From positions 1 to 33,332 of IMG/VR virus record IMGVR_UViG_3300042385_002314: DNA of 33,332 nt; one strand, given 5' to 3'. Under the pieces are notes generated by a model. The model was not told the DNA's origin. It searched no databases and saw nothing but the letters and a program-made list of their open reading frames with translations. This document shows positions 21,933-30,240 of the stretch, in pieces. Both the position numbers and the translations under genes were made by a program. Within the stretch, counting starts at the first letter, position 1; every line of letters begins with the position of its first letter. Source of the stretch: a virus.

Positions 21933-23132
21933 TTATGCTTTTTTGACTATGGTTAACTTGCTCGCAGCGATAGCGTTTCCACTTGCATCTGCGATAGCAA
22001 CAATAATCGTAACATTAGTTGAGGCAGCGATTTCCGCACCTGGAACTAAGGTCGTATAGGACGAGAGTGAAGCACCGTATGCTGGTAACGCTAATGAACC
22101 AACAGCGGTTGTTGAGAGTAAGTATTTAAGCGTTCCACGAACACCAGCGGCATAGATGTCATTGATGATGGTTCCGTTAGTAGCAGCACCAGCGACTGTC
22201 GTAAATGAAACTGGGGATAAGTAGGAAGTCACACCACTTACTGAAACATAAAGAGCAACACGTTTATTTTTAGGAACAAAGATGTCGTGATATAAACGGT
22301 GGTTAAGTTTGAAACCATCGAAATCTTGGACGACTTCTGGTCCAAATACTTTTAACACAGAGTGTTTCTTAATTGGCAGCGCAGCATTAAAGTGAACGAG
22401 CATAAAGTTCATTAACTTAGCGGCAGCGGTTGGGAAGAAACCATTTTGGTTAAAATCATAAGCAGTATAGAAACGACGAGCAGGAACTGGGATAATTGGG
22501 CGACCTTCCCACTTGGTTACTGTGAAAGTTAAACCAGCAGGAGTAGTGAAATCTTCTTGATAAATGCGTTTTGCTAATTCGGTAGTGTTACGGATTTGTG
22601 TCATAACAGCGTTAGAAACATACAAAACTTGTTCATCTTCTGGGATTTCTAAATCGGCAAACTTTTCAAATGCCAAGTTGAACTTAGCAATAATTTCGTT
22701 AGCACCGATAGTTTCGGTAACAACTTGGTCAGCATATGCTTTTGAGAAAAGCGTAGATAAGCGGTAAGCGTCAACTTCTGGAACTTCTTTGGTGCGGACG
22801 AATTGGTCTAATAAGTTACCAACAACAAGTCCTTGGGTTTCTTCATCGTCCATTTGGTCGACTTTGAATTGTTTGCCTCGGTCTTTTGTTAAGGTGTGAC
22901 TTTCCCAGTTGATGTCCACAGAACCTGCGGAGTAACCAGCGTTAGATTGGTCAGCACGGATATAGTCGCCTAAGCCGTCCATTTCGATAGATGGGATAAG
23001 CACAGTTTTAGCACTGGTAAACTTTAATAAACCAGAGTTGCGTTCAAGAATTGCAGTAACTGCTTCTTTCGCAAAGATTTCGTCTAAGATTTCAGGGGAG
23101 TATTTTTGAATTAATCCAATTTTGTTTGGCAT
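21933..23132 (-). CDS. Major capsid protein, HK97-like fold with C-terminal extension (399 aa)
   Basis: This is the shell subunit. Residues 1-300 follow the HK97-like pattern: an N-terminal helix region MPNKIGLIQKYSPEILDE, an E-loop-like VLIPSIEMDGLGDYIRAD, long helices (FNLAFEKFADLEIPEDEQVLYV), and a P-domain ending near KLNHRLYHDIFVPKNKRVALY. From about residue 300 to the end there is a beta-rich Ser/Thr/Ala region (GVTSYLSPVSFTTVAGAA and onward). It looks like an added Ig-like or decoration domain. No long N-terminal scaffold domain is visible. TAGGAAAAA precedes the ATG. Confidence 0.8.
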   Translation of the reverse strand: MPNKIGLIQKYSPEILDEIFAKEAVTAILERNSGLLKFTSAKTVLIPSIEMDGLGDYIRADQSNAGYSAGSVDINWESHTLTKDRGKQFKVDQMDDEETQGLVVGNLLDQFVRTKEVPEVDAYRLSTLFSKAYADQVVTETIGANEIIAKFNLAFEKFADLEIPEDEQVLYVSNAVMTQIRNTTELAKRIYQEDFTTPAGLTFTVTKWEGRPIIPVPARRFYTAYDFNQNGFFPTAAAKLMNFMLVHFNAALPIKKHSVLKVFGPEVVQDFDGFKLNHRLYHDIFVPKNKRVALYVSVSGVTSYLSPVSFTTVAGAATNGTIINDIYAAGVRGTLKYLLSTTAVGSLALPAYGASLSSYTTLVPGAEIAASTNVTIIVAIADASGNAIAASKLTIVKKA

Positions 23133-23155
23133 ATAATTTTTCCTATTTCTCTATG

Positions 23156-23389
23156 TTATTTCTTTAAGGACGGAAACATAGACCGTGCCATTTTTTCTTC
23201 TTCGTCTTCTTTAACTTCTTCTTTCATTTCGCCTTCGCCTTTAAGGTTTTCCATAATGTAGGCACCTAATTCGGCAACGTCTACTTTGAAATGCTTTGCT
23301 AATACTTCGATTTGTTCGGGTGTTAGCGTTGGCGGTAATGCTTCACTTTTTGGTTCGGCAACTGCCATTTCTTTTTCTTTTTCTTCCAT
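23156..23389 (-). CDS. Small acidic capsid accessory protein (77 aa)
   Basis: The protein has acidic, low-complexity ends around a short folded helix pair (TPEQIEVLAKHFKVDVAELGAYI). It lies just upstream of the major capsid gene, where scaffold or decoration proteins are found. Its C-terminus (RSMFPSLKK) repeats that of the 220-aa scaffold candidate at 24462-25124, RGLFPSLTKK. It also starts with MEEKE as that protein does. AAGGAAAA precedes the ATG. A role in capsid assembly is inferred. Confidence 0.55.
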   Translation of the reverse strand: MEEKEKEMAVAEPKSEALPPTLTPEQIEVLAKHFKVDVAELGAYIMENLKGEGEMKEEVKEDEEEKMARSMFPSLKK

Positions 23390-23411
23390 TATTTTTCCTT
23401 CTTTACTTGTT

Positions 23412-23420
23412 AGTATATCA
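23412..23420 (-). promoter_or_regulatory. Possible extended -10 promoter ahead of the capsid genes
   Basis: On the minus strand TGATATACT in the gap upstream of the small acidic gene matches an extended -10 element. No good -35 hexamer is present. It could add capsid transcription. Confidence 0.25.
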
Positions 23421-23437
23421 CATTTTTATAAATGCAA

Positions 23438-24454
23438 CTATAATTTGAAGATTTGTCTAAATGCTTGTTCCCACGCTTCACCAATTTCATCTTCATCTTC
23501 GGTGCCGAGTGTTTCGCCTAATTGTTCCCATAAAGATTGACCTTCTTCGGCAATGTCACGATTAGGGTTATCGTTATAGTTATATAATTGCTTCAATTTT
23601 TTAATTGAATAATCATTAGTAATATTGTCGATAAAATCTTGGACTTCGCCTTGTGCTACTTCTTCGCCTTGTGGTTGTGCTACTGGTTTGCCATCTGCGG
23701 TTATTTCGCCATTAACAAGTTTCATAACATCTTCCATAGGCACTTCAAATCGTTTACTTAATTTTAATAAATCACTTTCTCTATAATCTTTTCCTTCACG
23801 TTCCCAATTACTTAATGTTTCTTGGATTGCTTCAAGTTCAAATTGTTTGGGATTTTTTTTGTCAAAAGGTTTTTCCATACCAAGTTGGTTCATCATATCA
23901 AACATATTTTGCACATCTTCGTAAGAGAACACTTGGACTTCTTCATCGCCTTGTGGACCATTAACAACTTTAAACTCTAAATCGCTTCCATTGTCTTTTA
24001 CAGTAAATTGCGTTCCGTTAGGAAAGTTTCCTTCTACCGTATCATCGGTTACCGATAAAACATTTTTAATGCTAACTGGTGCACTTTCATCGTCACCCAT
24101 CAACATAGTATAAATTGGGTTGGTTTCAGGTTTTTTAGTTTCAACTTGTTTTTTAGCAACAGGTTGTTTTTCAGTTGGTGCTGGAACTTCTGTTTTTTTT
24201 ACTTTGCCCATCGGAACATCCATACCTAAAACATTAAAAGATTTTTGTTCTTTTTGTGTTAAAGTTTGTGGTTTTTCAAACTTCACTGGTTTCAGCGTAG
24301 TTTGTGGTTTTTCAAACTTCACACGTTCAAGAGGTTTTTGTTCCATAGGCATAGGTTTAGGAACTGGTTTAGCACCAGTGGGCATCATAGGGGTTTGTCG
24401 TTGTTCCCCTGGTTTCATCTTTGTCTTTGGTTTTGGTTTTGGAGAAAAGTTCAT
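23438..24454 (-). CDS. Scaffold-like or head accessory protein (338 aa)
   Basis: No family is recognised. The first 120 residues are proline- and lysine-rich and low-complexity, with a repeated unit VKFEKPQT (two copies around residues 45-65). A middle part has LGMDVPMGKVKK and acidic repeats. The C-terminal third is acidic and helical (DEDEIGEAWEQAFRQIFKL). It lies between the scaffold candidate and the small acidic gene, upstream of the capsid. It could be a scaffold, protease-independent spacer or internal head protein. TGAGGT precedes the ATG at 24454. Confidence 0.55.
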   Translation of the reverse strand: MNFSPKPKPKTKMKPGEQRQTPMMPTGAKPVPKPMPMEQKPLERVKFEKPQTTLKPVKFEKPQTLTQKEQKSFNVLGMDVPMGKVKKTEVPAPTEKQPVAKKQVETKKPETNPIYTMLMGDDESAPVSIKNVLSVTDDTVEGNFPNGTQFTVKDNGSDLEFKVVNGPQGDEEVQVFSYEDVQNMFDMMNQLGMEKPFDKKNPKQFELEAIQETLSNWEREGKDYRESDLLKLSKRFEVPMEDVMKLVNGEITADGKPVAQPQGEEVAQGEVQDFIDNITNDYSIKKLKQLYNYNDNPNRDIAEEGQSLWEQLGETLGTEDEDEIGEAWEQAFRQIFKL

Positions 24455-24461
24455 CTATACC

Positions 24462-25124
24462 TCATTTCTTCGTCAAACTTGGGAATAAACCTCTAATTTG
24501 TTCTCTGTCCGACACTTTTGGTGTTGATACAGAACCAGTATTGCCCAATCTTGTAGGACGAACTGCTGGTTGTTTTTGAGGTCTTACCCATTCTTGATGA
24601 GTTTCTAAAACTTTTTTAACATTGTCGGCATTTAATTCTAATCCTTTACCCTTCATATAGGTAATGATGTCGTCATATTTTGCCAAGTTAACATTGTTCG
24701 TAAACAACAGTTTTCGGTTAGAAAACTCCTTTAATTGTTCCTGTGCTTGATTGTATTTAACTTCTAAATCTGGATATTGCTTTGCCCTACCGATGAGAGC
24801 ATCTAACTCGGTATCATCTTTCACACCATACTTGGTATATAAAGATTTCTTGTTATCCAGCAATCTGCTTTGGACAATTCTGTTAACTTCATCTTGTGTA
24901 AGCATTTTTGGTGCTTGTTCAGGATTAGTTACCTCTGGTTGTGTTTCTTGAACCTGTGCGACAGGTTGCGTTTGTTGAGGAGTTTGGACTTCCTTTTTCA
25001 CAACAGTTGGTTTTACTTCAACAGGTTTTACAACAGGTTTCGGATTTGTCGCCACTTGTTGAACTGGTTGTGCTTCAACATTTGGTTGCGATGGAGTAAC
25101 GCCTGACACTTCTTTTTCTTCCAT
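24462..25124 (-). CDS. Scaffolding protein candidate (220 aa)
   Basis: The N-terminal 75 residues are proline-, valine- and glutamine-rich and disordered. From about 75 to 170 a helical region (LTQDEVNRIVQSRLLDNKKS, LEVKYNQAQEQLKEFSNRK) matches the pattern of DUF4355/GP20-type scaffolds. The C-terminus is basic and ends in REQIRGLFPSLTKK, a short motif like that which lets scaffolds hold the capsid. The motif recurs in the 77-aa protein. AGAGGT precedes the ATG. Placement between the minor capsid and major capsid genes supports the call. Confidence 0.65.
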   Translation of the reverse strand: MEEKEVSGVTPSQPNVEAQPVQQVATNPKPVVKPVEVKPTVVKKEVQTPQQTQPVAQVQETQPEVTNPEQAPKMLTQDEVNRIVQSRLLDNKKSLYTKYGVKDDTELDALIGRAKQYPDLEVKYNQAQEQLKEFSNRKLLFTNNVNLAKYDDIITYMKGKGLELNADNVKKVLETHQEWVRPQKQPAVRPTRLGNTGSVSTPKVSDREQIRGLFPSLTKK

Positions 25125-25180
25125 AGTATTTTTACCTCTTTCTATGAGTAGTTCCTTGTTTCTACAAGTAATAAGGGAGT

Positions 25181-26419
25181 TTAATCGGCTTTGATATTAT
25201 AACGCACACCTAAATCCTGAATAATAATCTCATTGCTTTCTCTACGAAAATCTCGTTGGAGAACATTGGGATTTTTGGAGATAAGAGTTTGTTGTTTACT
25301 CTGCCACTTCCTAATAAACATATTATCACGTTTTAAGGAGTTGAGCAAGTCATCTTTTAATTCTTTATCTTTTACTAACTCTATTGCTTTTTCGTGGAGT
25401 TCTCTTTGTTCTTTCCACTTTCTTATATTTCTCTCATTGTAACGCTGTTCTTGGAGTGCCTCGTAATGTTTTGGGTTATAATTTCCCTTCTTTAAGTTTA
25501 ATTCATTTAGCAGTTGATTTGGTGTTTTTTCCAGCACCTCGTCTATTGATAGTGGCATAAACTTGTGTCGGCAGTTAGGTCTTGTAGTCATATACACAGG
25601 TTCATCTTTTACCCATTGAAAACTTTTCATATTCGTTCTCGTGATTAATGTTTGAACATCTGCGTGTAGTTCTTTTGGCACCATTTGTCGCCAATTTTCA
25701 TCGTAATATATTTTACCCTGATAATCCTTGTGGTCAGGTGCGCTGTCGCTGTGCGAACTCGCAATGTAGAAAGCAACGCCTGTCATACGCCCTACATATT
25801 CTTGTAACTTCGCAGCATCTTGCATTAGTCCTGTTCTAACAACCATTTCGGTATATGTCTTATATGACATTTGTTTACCGCTTGGTGTTAGTATCTTTGG
25901 TTGTTTATCTATGCCTTCCTCTGTTGCTTGTTTAATGTTTTGATATAGGGTGTTTGTCTTTTGTGTCTGTAATAGCGAGAAAGCACCTATTTTTAACACC
26001 TTGCGTTTATGCTCTCTTAACACTTCATCAGTCACAGATTGAACTGTCTTCTTTGCGATGTCTTTGAAATACACAATTCTATCTTTGACAAGTTTAGGTA
26101 TTTCCACATCAACAATCTTTTTTTCTCGTAGCGTTTCTAACTCTTTAAGAATATCTAATTTACCTGTGGCGAGTTTAGAGTTTAAGACGATAACCTTTTC
26201 TAATGCGTTATTAAGTAAAGGCAATTCTTTTTTTATGACTAACCCTAACTCTTTTTCAAACCTTGAAAACATACTGGTTTGATATGACTTCCAAGCGACT
26301 GGGTCTAACTCTACTTTGCTATACAATAAAAGATGTGACATCATTTTTGCTTCGCTTTCAAGACGACCAAATATCTTGGACATCAATTCAGCGAGTTCGT
26401 CTATTTCTTTTTTTGCCAT
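25181..26419 (-). CDS. Minor capsid protein 2 (412 aa)
   Basis: The C-terminal half carries the conserved block of phage minor capsid protein 2: SSHSDSAPDHKDYQGKIYYD at about residues 218-237 and TTRPNCRHKFMPLS at about 281-294. The N-terminal half is a long helical region. Such proteins lie on the portal side of the head and are often injected. The gene follows the portal gene. The ATG has only a poor ribosome site. A 33-residue peptide overlapping it and coupled to the portal stop may deliver ribosomes. Confidence 0.8.
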   Translation of the reverse strand: MAKKEIDELAELMSKIFGRLESEAKMMSHLLLYSKVELDPVAWKSYQTSMFSRFEKELGLVIKKELPLLNNALEKVIVLNSKLATGKLDILKELETLREKKIVDVEIPKLVKDRIVYFKDIAKKTVQSVTDEVLREHKRKVLKIGAFSLLQTQKTNTLYQNIKQATEEGIDKQPKILTPSGKQMSYKTYTEMVVRTGLMQDAAKLQEYVGRMTGVAFYIASSHSDSAPDHKDYQGKIYYDENWRQMVPKELHADVQTLITRTNMKSFQWVKDEPVYMTTRPNCRHKFMPLSIDEVLEKTPNQLLNELNLKKGNYNPKHYEALQEQRYNERNIRKWKEQRELHEKAIELVKDKELKDDLLNSLKRDNMFIRKWQSKQQTLISKNPNVLQRDFRRESNEIIIQDLGVRYNIKAD

Positions 26420-26489
26420 AAGTTTTTTCTTTTTGTTTAGGTCTTCCGTATGGTGTTATGTGTTCTTTAATTGGTTGTATATTGTTCAT
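26388..26489 (-). CDS. Small basic peptide coupled to the portal gene (33 aa)
   Basis: A short frame starts at an ATG overlapping the portal stop (ATGA at 26486-26489) and ends 32 bases inside the minor capsid gene. Its product (MNNIQPIKEHITPYGRPKQK then a lysine/arginine-rich end) is strongly basic. The coupling suggests it is translated. It may be a linker that hands ribosomes to the minor capsid gene, or a small structural peptide. Confidence 0.45.
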   Translation of the reverse strand: MNNIQPIKEHITPYGRPKQKEKTYGKKRNRRTR

Positions 26490-28117
26490 ACTTGTCCTGT
26501 TTCGGCAGCAAGGAACTCTTCTTCATCACTCTGTGCTTGTTCTTGTGGTTGCGTAGCACCTAATAATGCGTCTAATGGGTTACCGCCTTGTCCCATAAAT
26601 TGTTTGATATATTCGACTTCCGCTTGTTTTGCTGCTTCATCTAAACTATCGCCCCATAGTAAATCTACATATCTATCAATGGAAATAGCACCAGATGATA
26701 ATGCGTTGGCAAGGATAACGATTTGGTTTTCAAATGACGGGTTCGCAAACTCTTCAAAGTCAACACCGATTTGATATTCAGGAAACTCTGTAAGCGTTGG
26801 GTCCATCATATAATTTTCCATCTTTAACGCAAGGCATAAAACCTTGTCTAAGATTTCTTTTTGCTTCAAGATAATATTGTTGCGTGTCATAATAGTAACT
26901 TTTTCTTTTTCACGCTGTGCATCTGCGTTATCTTTTTTAGCAACATCAATGCCCATTGTAGCAGGAGATAAAACGCCAGTTAAAATAAATGATAGTAAAG
27001 TTAATTCTTCGCCAGAGTATTGTGCGAAATTAACAGAAGGTTGCGTTGTGTTAATTTGAGAAACTCTGTCGCCATCGCCATTACGACCTGCTGGTGTAGC
27101 AACATATGTTCTATCATATCGTGCTGGTAATTTAGGTTCGCCTGTCGGAGTGCGTTCAAGCATATCAACTGGGAAGTATTCCACAGGAGTTGATTTTCTA
27201 ACCGTGTTGGCGGATTGTGATAACGCTTGGTCTAAATCATCAAATAGGTCTACTTTGCCTGAGTAGATACTTCTTCCGTAACCTTCGTAAATAGTATCCT
27301 TGAAAAAAATAGATGGAACACCAAGTATTTCGGTCAAACCAACAATCTCGGTATCTTGTAAATCTTTTGTTTGTGGAAGTGAAGTTAAAGCAACTTCTTC
27401 TCCATCTTTTTCATATTCGCCATCTTTTTGACCAGGACGCAGTTTGTAGAGTTTATATTCCACATAACTATTGCCATCATCAACGAAACGATGGTCTACG
27501 AGAGCATACGCTTTATTGTCCTCGCCTTTGTAATAGTCAACAAACTTAATACCCATAATTCTACGAGAAATAATTTCAAAGCGAACATTTCTAACATCAT
27601 AGAAAGTTAAAATAGGTTTGTCACTTATGTTGGTATCAATGTTAATCTTCCAAGCACCTCCGCCAGTTACGAGAGTGAGAGGCATTTGCTCTTGATTAAC
27701 GGCAGTATACAAATCATTTGCTTTGATAATATCATCAATGCGTTGTTGTATTAATGGGTCATCGCTTGAAATCATAGGGTTGCCAATAGCATTAGTAATT
27801 GTTTCTACAATAGCACGAGGTATACCGCTGTGTGTTCTCTTGACTTTTTCTTCCATTGACGCAACAGACCAAAAGTAATCTTTCTTATTGCGATTAAAAA
27901 TTGGGTCAGTTTGAAACTCACGGAAGTTACCACGAGTGTAATAGTTTAGTAACTCATCACTATCGCCACTATACCAAATCAAATACTCTTGGAGTTTTCT
28001 TTTTCTAATTTCATCGTCATCGTTAATAAACCACAAACGGTTATCGTATGGTTTACCAACACGATTTGTTTGCGAACTAACGCTTAACCAACGCATAGCA
28101 TCTCTAAAAAATCCCAT
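26486..28117 (-). CDS. Portal protein, SPP1/HK97 type (543 aa)
   Basis: This protein would form the 12-mer ring through which DNA is packaged. The sequence shows a typical portal layout: an N-terminal arm, RIDDIIKANDLYTAVNQEQM, a clip-like region near PILTFYDVRNVRFEI, DLFDDLDQALSQSANTVRKS and a long C-terminal helix with NADAQREKEKVTIMTRNNII. The C-terminus is Gln/Glu-rich. The length is normal for the family. AGGTGG precedes the ATG. It lies between the terminase and the minor capsid gene, the classic order. Confidence 0.85.
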   Translation of the reverse strand: MGFFRDAMRWLSVSSQTNRVGKPYDNRLWFINDDDEIRKRKLQEYLIWYSGDSDELLNYYTRGNFREFQTDPIFNRNKKDYFWSVASMEEKVKRTHSGIPRAIVETITNAIGNPMISSDDPLIQQRIDDIIKANDLYTAVNQEQMPLTLVTGGGAWKINIDTNISDKPILTFYDVRNVRFEIISRRIMGIKFVDYYKGEDNKAYALVDHRFVDDGNSYVEYKLYKLRPGQKDGEYEKDGEEVALTSLPQTKDLQDTEIVGLTEILGVPSIFFKDTIYEGYGRSIYSGKVDLFDDLDQALSQSANTVRKSTPVEYFPVDMLERTPTGEPKLPARYDRTYVATPAGRNGDGDRVSQINTTQPSVNFAQYSGEELTLLSFILTGVLSPATMGIDVAKKDNADAQREKEKVTIMTRNNIILKQKEILDKVLCLALKMENYMMDPTLTEFPEYQIGVDFEEFANPSFENQIVILANALSSGAISIDRYVDLLWGDSLDEAAKQAEVEYIKQFMGQGGNPLDALLGATQPQEQAQSDEEEFLAAETGQV

Positions 28118-28118
28118 A

Positions 28119-28169
28119 CTATTTTACCACCTGTTTTCTTTTACTTAATCTTTTGTTCATATTCTTCAT
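28119..28169 (-). CDS. Possible basic leader peptide before the portal (16 aa)
   Basis: ATG at 28169 with AGGAG upstream opens a 16-codon frame (MKNMNKRLSKRKQVVK) ending in TAG, two bases ahead of the portal start. It fills the gap between terminase and portal and could be a translated leader. It is too short to be sure. Confidence 0.3.
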   Translation of the reverse strand: MKNMNKRLSKRKQVVK

Positions 28170-28192
28170 TTTATTATACTCCTAAACACTTG

Positions 28193-29635
28193 TTAATGTT
28201 CCTTAAATTGTTTCCATCTTTGTAATTGCTTAATCAAACTCGCCCAAGCATACTCGTTACCATTTATAGCGTGGTCATTGTTATCTTCACGAGCATCGCC
28301 ATTTTCTCCTTTGCGAGAGTTTTTAAGTTCTCGTATTAAGTTGGGACACGCTTCACTAATTAAGTATTCGTCCCAAGCCATTAACAATCTTATTATATCA
28401 ACTCTGGTTTGTATTTTCATCTTTGTAGATGCACCGAAGTAAACATTGAACAATCCCTTTTGCCGAGCAACGAGTTCTAACCCTTGTCGGAAACCTATAT
28501 CAGCGCTATCAACCCACACATAAGTCACACCCTTCATCAACTTGCGGTGCGAGTTATACACCTCACGCCACTTGATAATGGTATCAACTATCTCGTTCAT
28601 TATTTCAGGTTCTGTCTTGGGCGAAGGAGAACCTGCGTTCGTATAGAAGTATTCATTGAGGCACACAAGTTTAGAGTAGTCAGAGGTTAATCCGACAAGT
28701 TGCATTGTTGTAGCACTGCGAACATCTCCATCACGCTTCACTCTTCCTTCGCCATTGGATAGTCCTGTATCAACTCCGATGGCATAGTCCACAAAGTTAT
28801 ATGAGTTTGCTTGTCCTCTGCTAATGATTAACTTTTCACTATACTCTGGGTAGCAAGAACCTTTGGCGTTACCCCACATACCCAGTCCTTCGACTTTGAA
28901 TATGTCAGGTGCTCTGCGTGATAATTCAAGCATCGCAATATCGTAAACATTTGTATCCCTAAACTCGTTGATTTTATAGTTGTTTATCATCAGGTATAAT
29001 CCTTTGCCATAGTCCCCTATGAAATCATCGTTTATATATTCCATCGAAGGATTAAGCATAAGCGTATCGTAATCGTCCTCTAAGCGACCCTTGAAAAACT
29101 CGGTGTATAACCAACTGTCAATATTCCAAGGGTTGAATATCATTGTAAGTTGATAATATACTCCTGGTGGCGGAACACCACGGATTGAACCGTCTAACTT
29201 GCGGAAGTCATCGTAGGACTTAATTTCAAATGCTTCTTCTATGTAGACCTTACTAAGCACACCAGTTTCGACTGTAATCGAAGTTAGTGACGTAGGTTGG
29301 TTCATTCCACGAAAGATAATGACCTGTCCTGTGGGTTTATACATAATCTTCAATGGGTTGTTGATAACCTTGAAGTGATTTTCAATACCCATAATGCTTA
29401 ACCATCTAACCACGTTGGCAAAGGTTGATTGTCTATTGTTCGCATCAATTTGGCGTATAACAAGCACATTGTTATATTTGTTTTCCAAGATGTCCATAAT
29501 AATACGATAACCCATACCGATTACAGATTTCTTACTATTACGACTGCCTTTGATTAGACGATAGCGACCTTTGAAGTTCCAAAACTTCTCATATCCCTTG
29601 CCTATAAAATCGTAAATGTTTATTTTCTTTTCCAT
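28193..29635 (-). CDS. terL: Terminase large subunit (480 aa)
   Basis: This is the packaging motor with ATPase and nuclease parts. Walker A is the variant KGSRNSKKS (residues 29-37), with lysine in place of the usual second glycine, as I recall from some Bacillota phage terminases. Walker B VYIEEA lies near 129. The C-terminal nuclease has acidic blocks GVDTGLSNG near 283, WVDSADIG near 373 and NNDHAING near 451. I chose the ATG at 29635, with GAGGG upstream, rather than an upstream extension to 29815 that overlaps the membrane gene in another frame. It overlaps that gene by 16 nt. Confidence 0.9.
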   Translation of the reverse strand: MEKKINIYDFIGKGYEKFWNFKGRYRLIKGSRNSKKSVIGMGYRIIMDILENKYNNVLVIRQIDANNRQSTFANVVRWLSIMGIENHFKVINNPLKIMYKPTGQVIIFRGMNQPTSLTSITVETGVLSKVYIEEAFEIKSYDDFRKLDGSIRGVPPPGVYYQLTMIFNPWNIDSWLYTEFFKGRLEDDYDTLMLNPSMEYINDDFIGDYGKGLYLMINNYKINEFRDTNVYDIAMLELSRRAPDIFKVEGLGMWGNAKGSCYPEYSEKLIISRGQANSYNFVDYAIGVDTGLSNGEGRVKRDGDVRSATTMQLVGLTSDYSKLVCLNEYFYTNAGSPSPKTEPEIMNEIVDTIIKWREVYNSHRKLMKGVTYVWVDSADIGFRQGLELVARQKGLFNVYFGASTKMKIQTRVDIIRLLMAWDEYLISEACPNLIRELKNSRKGENGDAREDNNDHAINGNEYAWASLIKQLQRWKQFKEH

Positions 29636-29874
29636 ATGACCCTCATAAAAAAGTAAGCAATAACAATATTCAAAATCCAAAACGGAGTAAAGGGTGCTAA
29701 TATAAAAGCGTAAACAGCACCTGCTACATAGTAACCTCGTGCATCTTGAAAAACAAAACCATACGCTAATGGCAAAAACCAAGGTAGTGAAGTAATTATG
29801 TTGGCGACAATCCAACTAATCCAACCTTCCTTGGTTAGAAATAAGTTTTTCATTTGTTGTTTTAAGTTATTCAT
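29620..29874 (-). CDS. Small two-segment membrane protein between terminase genes (84 aa)
   Basis: Two hydrophobic segments at about residues 18-41 (WISWIVANIITSLPWFLPLA) and 48-76 flank a short loop DARGY, with a basic C-terminus (MRVIWKRK) that suggests a cytoplasmic tail. It overlaps the small terminase stop (ATGA at 29871-29874) and the large terminase start. A membrane protein in this place is unusual. It could be a superinfection or membrane-localised packaging factor; no family is recognised. Confidence 0.65.
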   Translation of the reverse strand: MNNLKQQMKNLFLTKEGWISWIVANIITSLPWFLPLAYGFVFQDARGYYVAGAVYAFILAPFTPFWILNIVIAYFFMRVIWKRK

Positions 29875-30239
29875 TTATCTTCTTTATTATCATCAATAAC
29901 AACAGGCGTTTCATTAGGCACATTGTTTACAACCTTGATAGGTTCCATATTGGTGTTAATATCATAGTCCCTTTGGTTAAGGATTTGTTTACCTAACCAT
30001 ATCGCCATTGATACATTAGTTTCAGCAAGGCGGAACTGTATTCTACGCAAAGAGATTTTGCCCTTTGCCGAGTTCTTTTTATATGTATCCGCAAAACCCT
30101 CACTATAATTCCTAATACACCAGCGTTCAATAGTGTCCTCCGAACAATTAAAAAAGTAAGCAATCTCCGCTAATGTGCATTGTAGAGCACAGAGATTTTC
30201 AAATGCTTTTTCATCTATTTCAATCAGAGGTCTGCCCAT
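29871..30239 (-). CDS. terS: Terminase small subunit (122 aa)
   Basis: This DNA-recognition protein starts packaging. The N-terminal half has a helix-turn-helix (NLCALQCTLAEIAYFFNCSE then DTIERWCIRNY at about residues 14-45), typical of small terminases. A following region (KGKISLRRIQFRLAETNVSM) and WLGKQILNQRD at about 81-91 match the oligomerisation core. The C-terminus is acidic and probably binds the large subunit. The ribosome site is weak and its stop overlaps the next ATG. Confidence 0.8.
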   Translation of the reverse strand: MGRPLIEIDEKAFENLCALQCTLAEIAYFFNCSEDTIERWCIRNYSEGFADTYKKNSAKGKISLRRIQFRLAETNVSMAIWLGKQILNQRDYDINTNMEPIKVVNNVPNETPVVIDDNKEDK

Positions 30240-30240
30240 A

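Noticed and set aside
24120-24488. Plus-strand frame of about 120 codons
   Set aside because: It is the shadow of the proline/lysine-rich scaffold region, with Phe/Gly/Cys composition and no ribosome site. Other plus-strand frames, e.g. at 26316-26774 and 3077-3403, are rejected for the same reason.
29636-29815. N-terminal extension of the large terminase
   Set aside because: It reads the membrane-protein gene out of frame and is cysteine-rich nonsense; GAGGG precedes the ATG at 29635.
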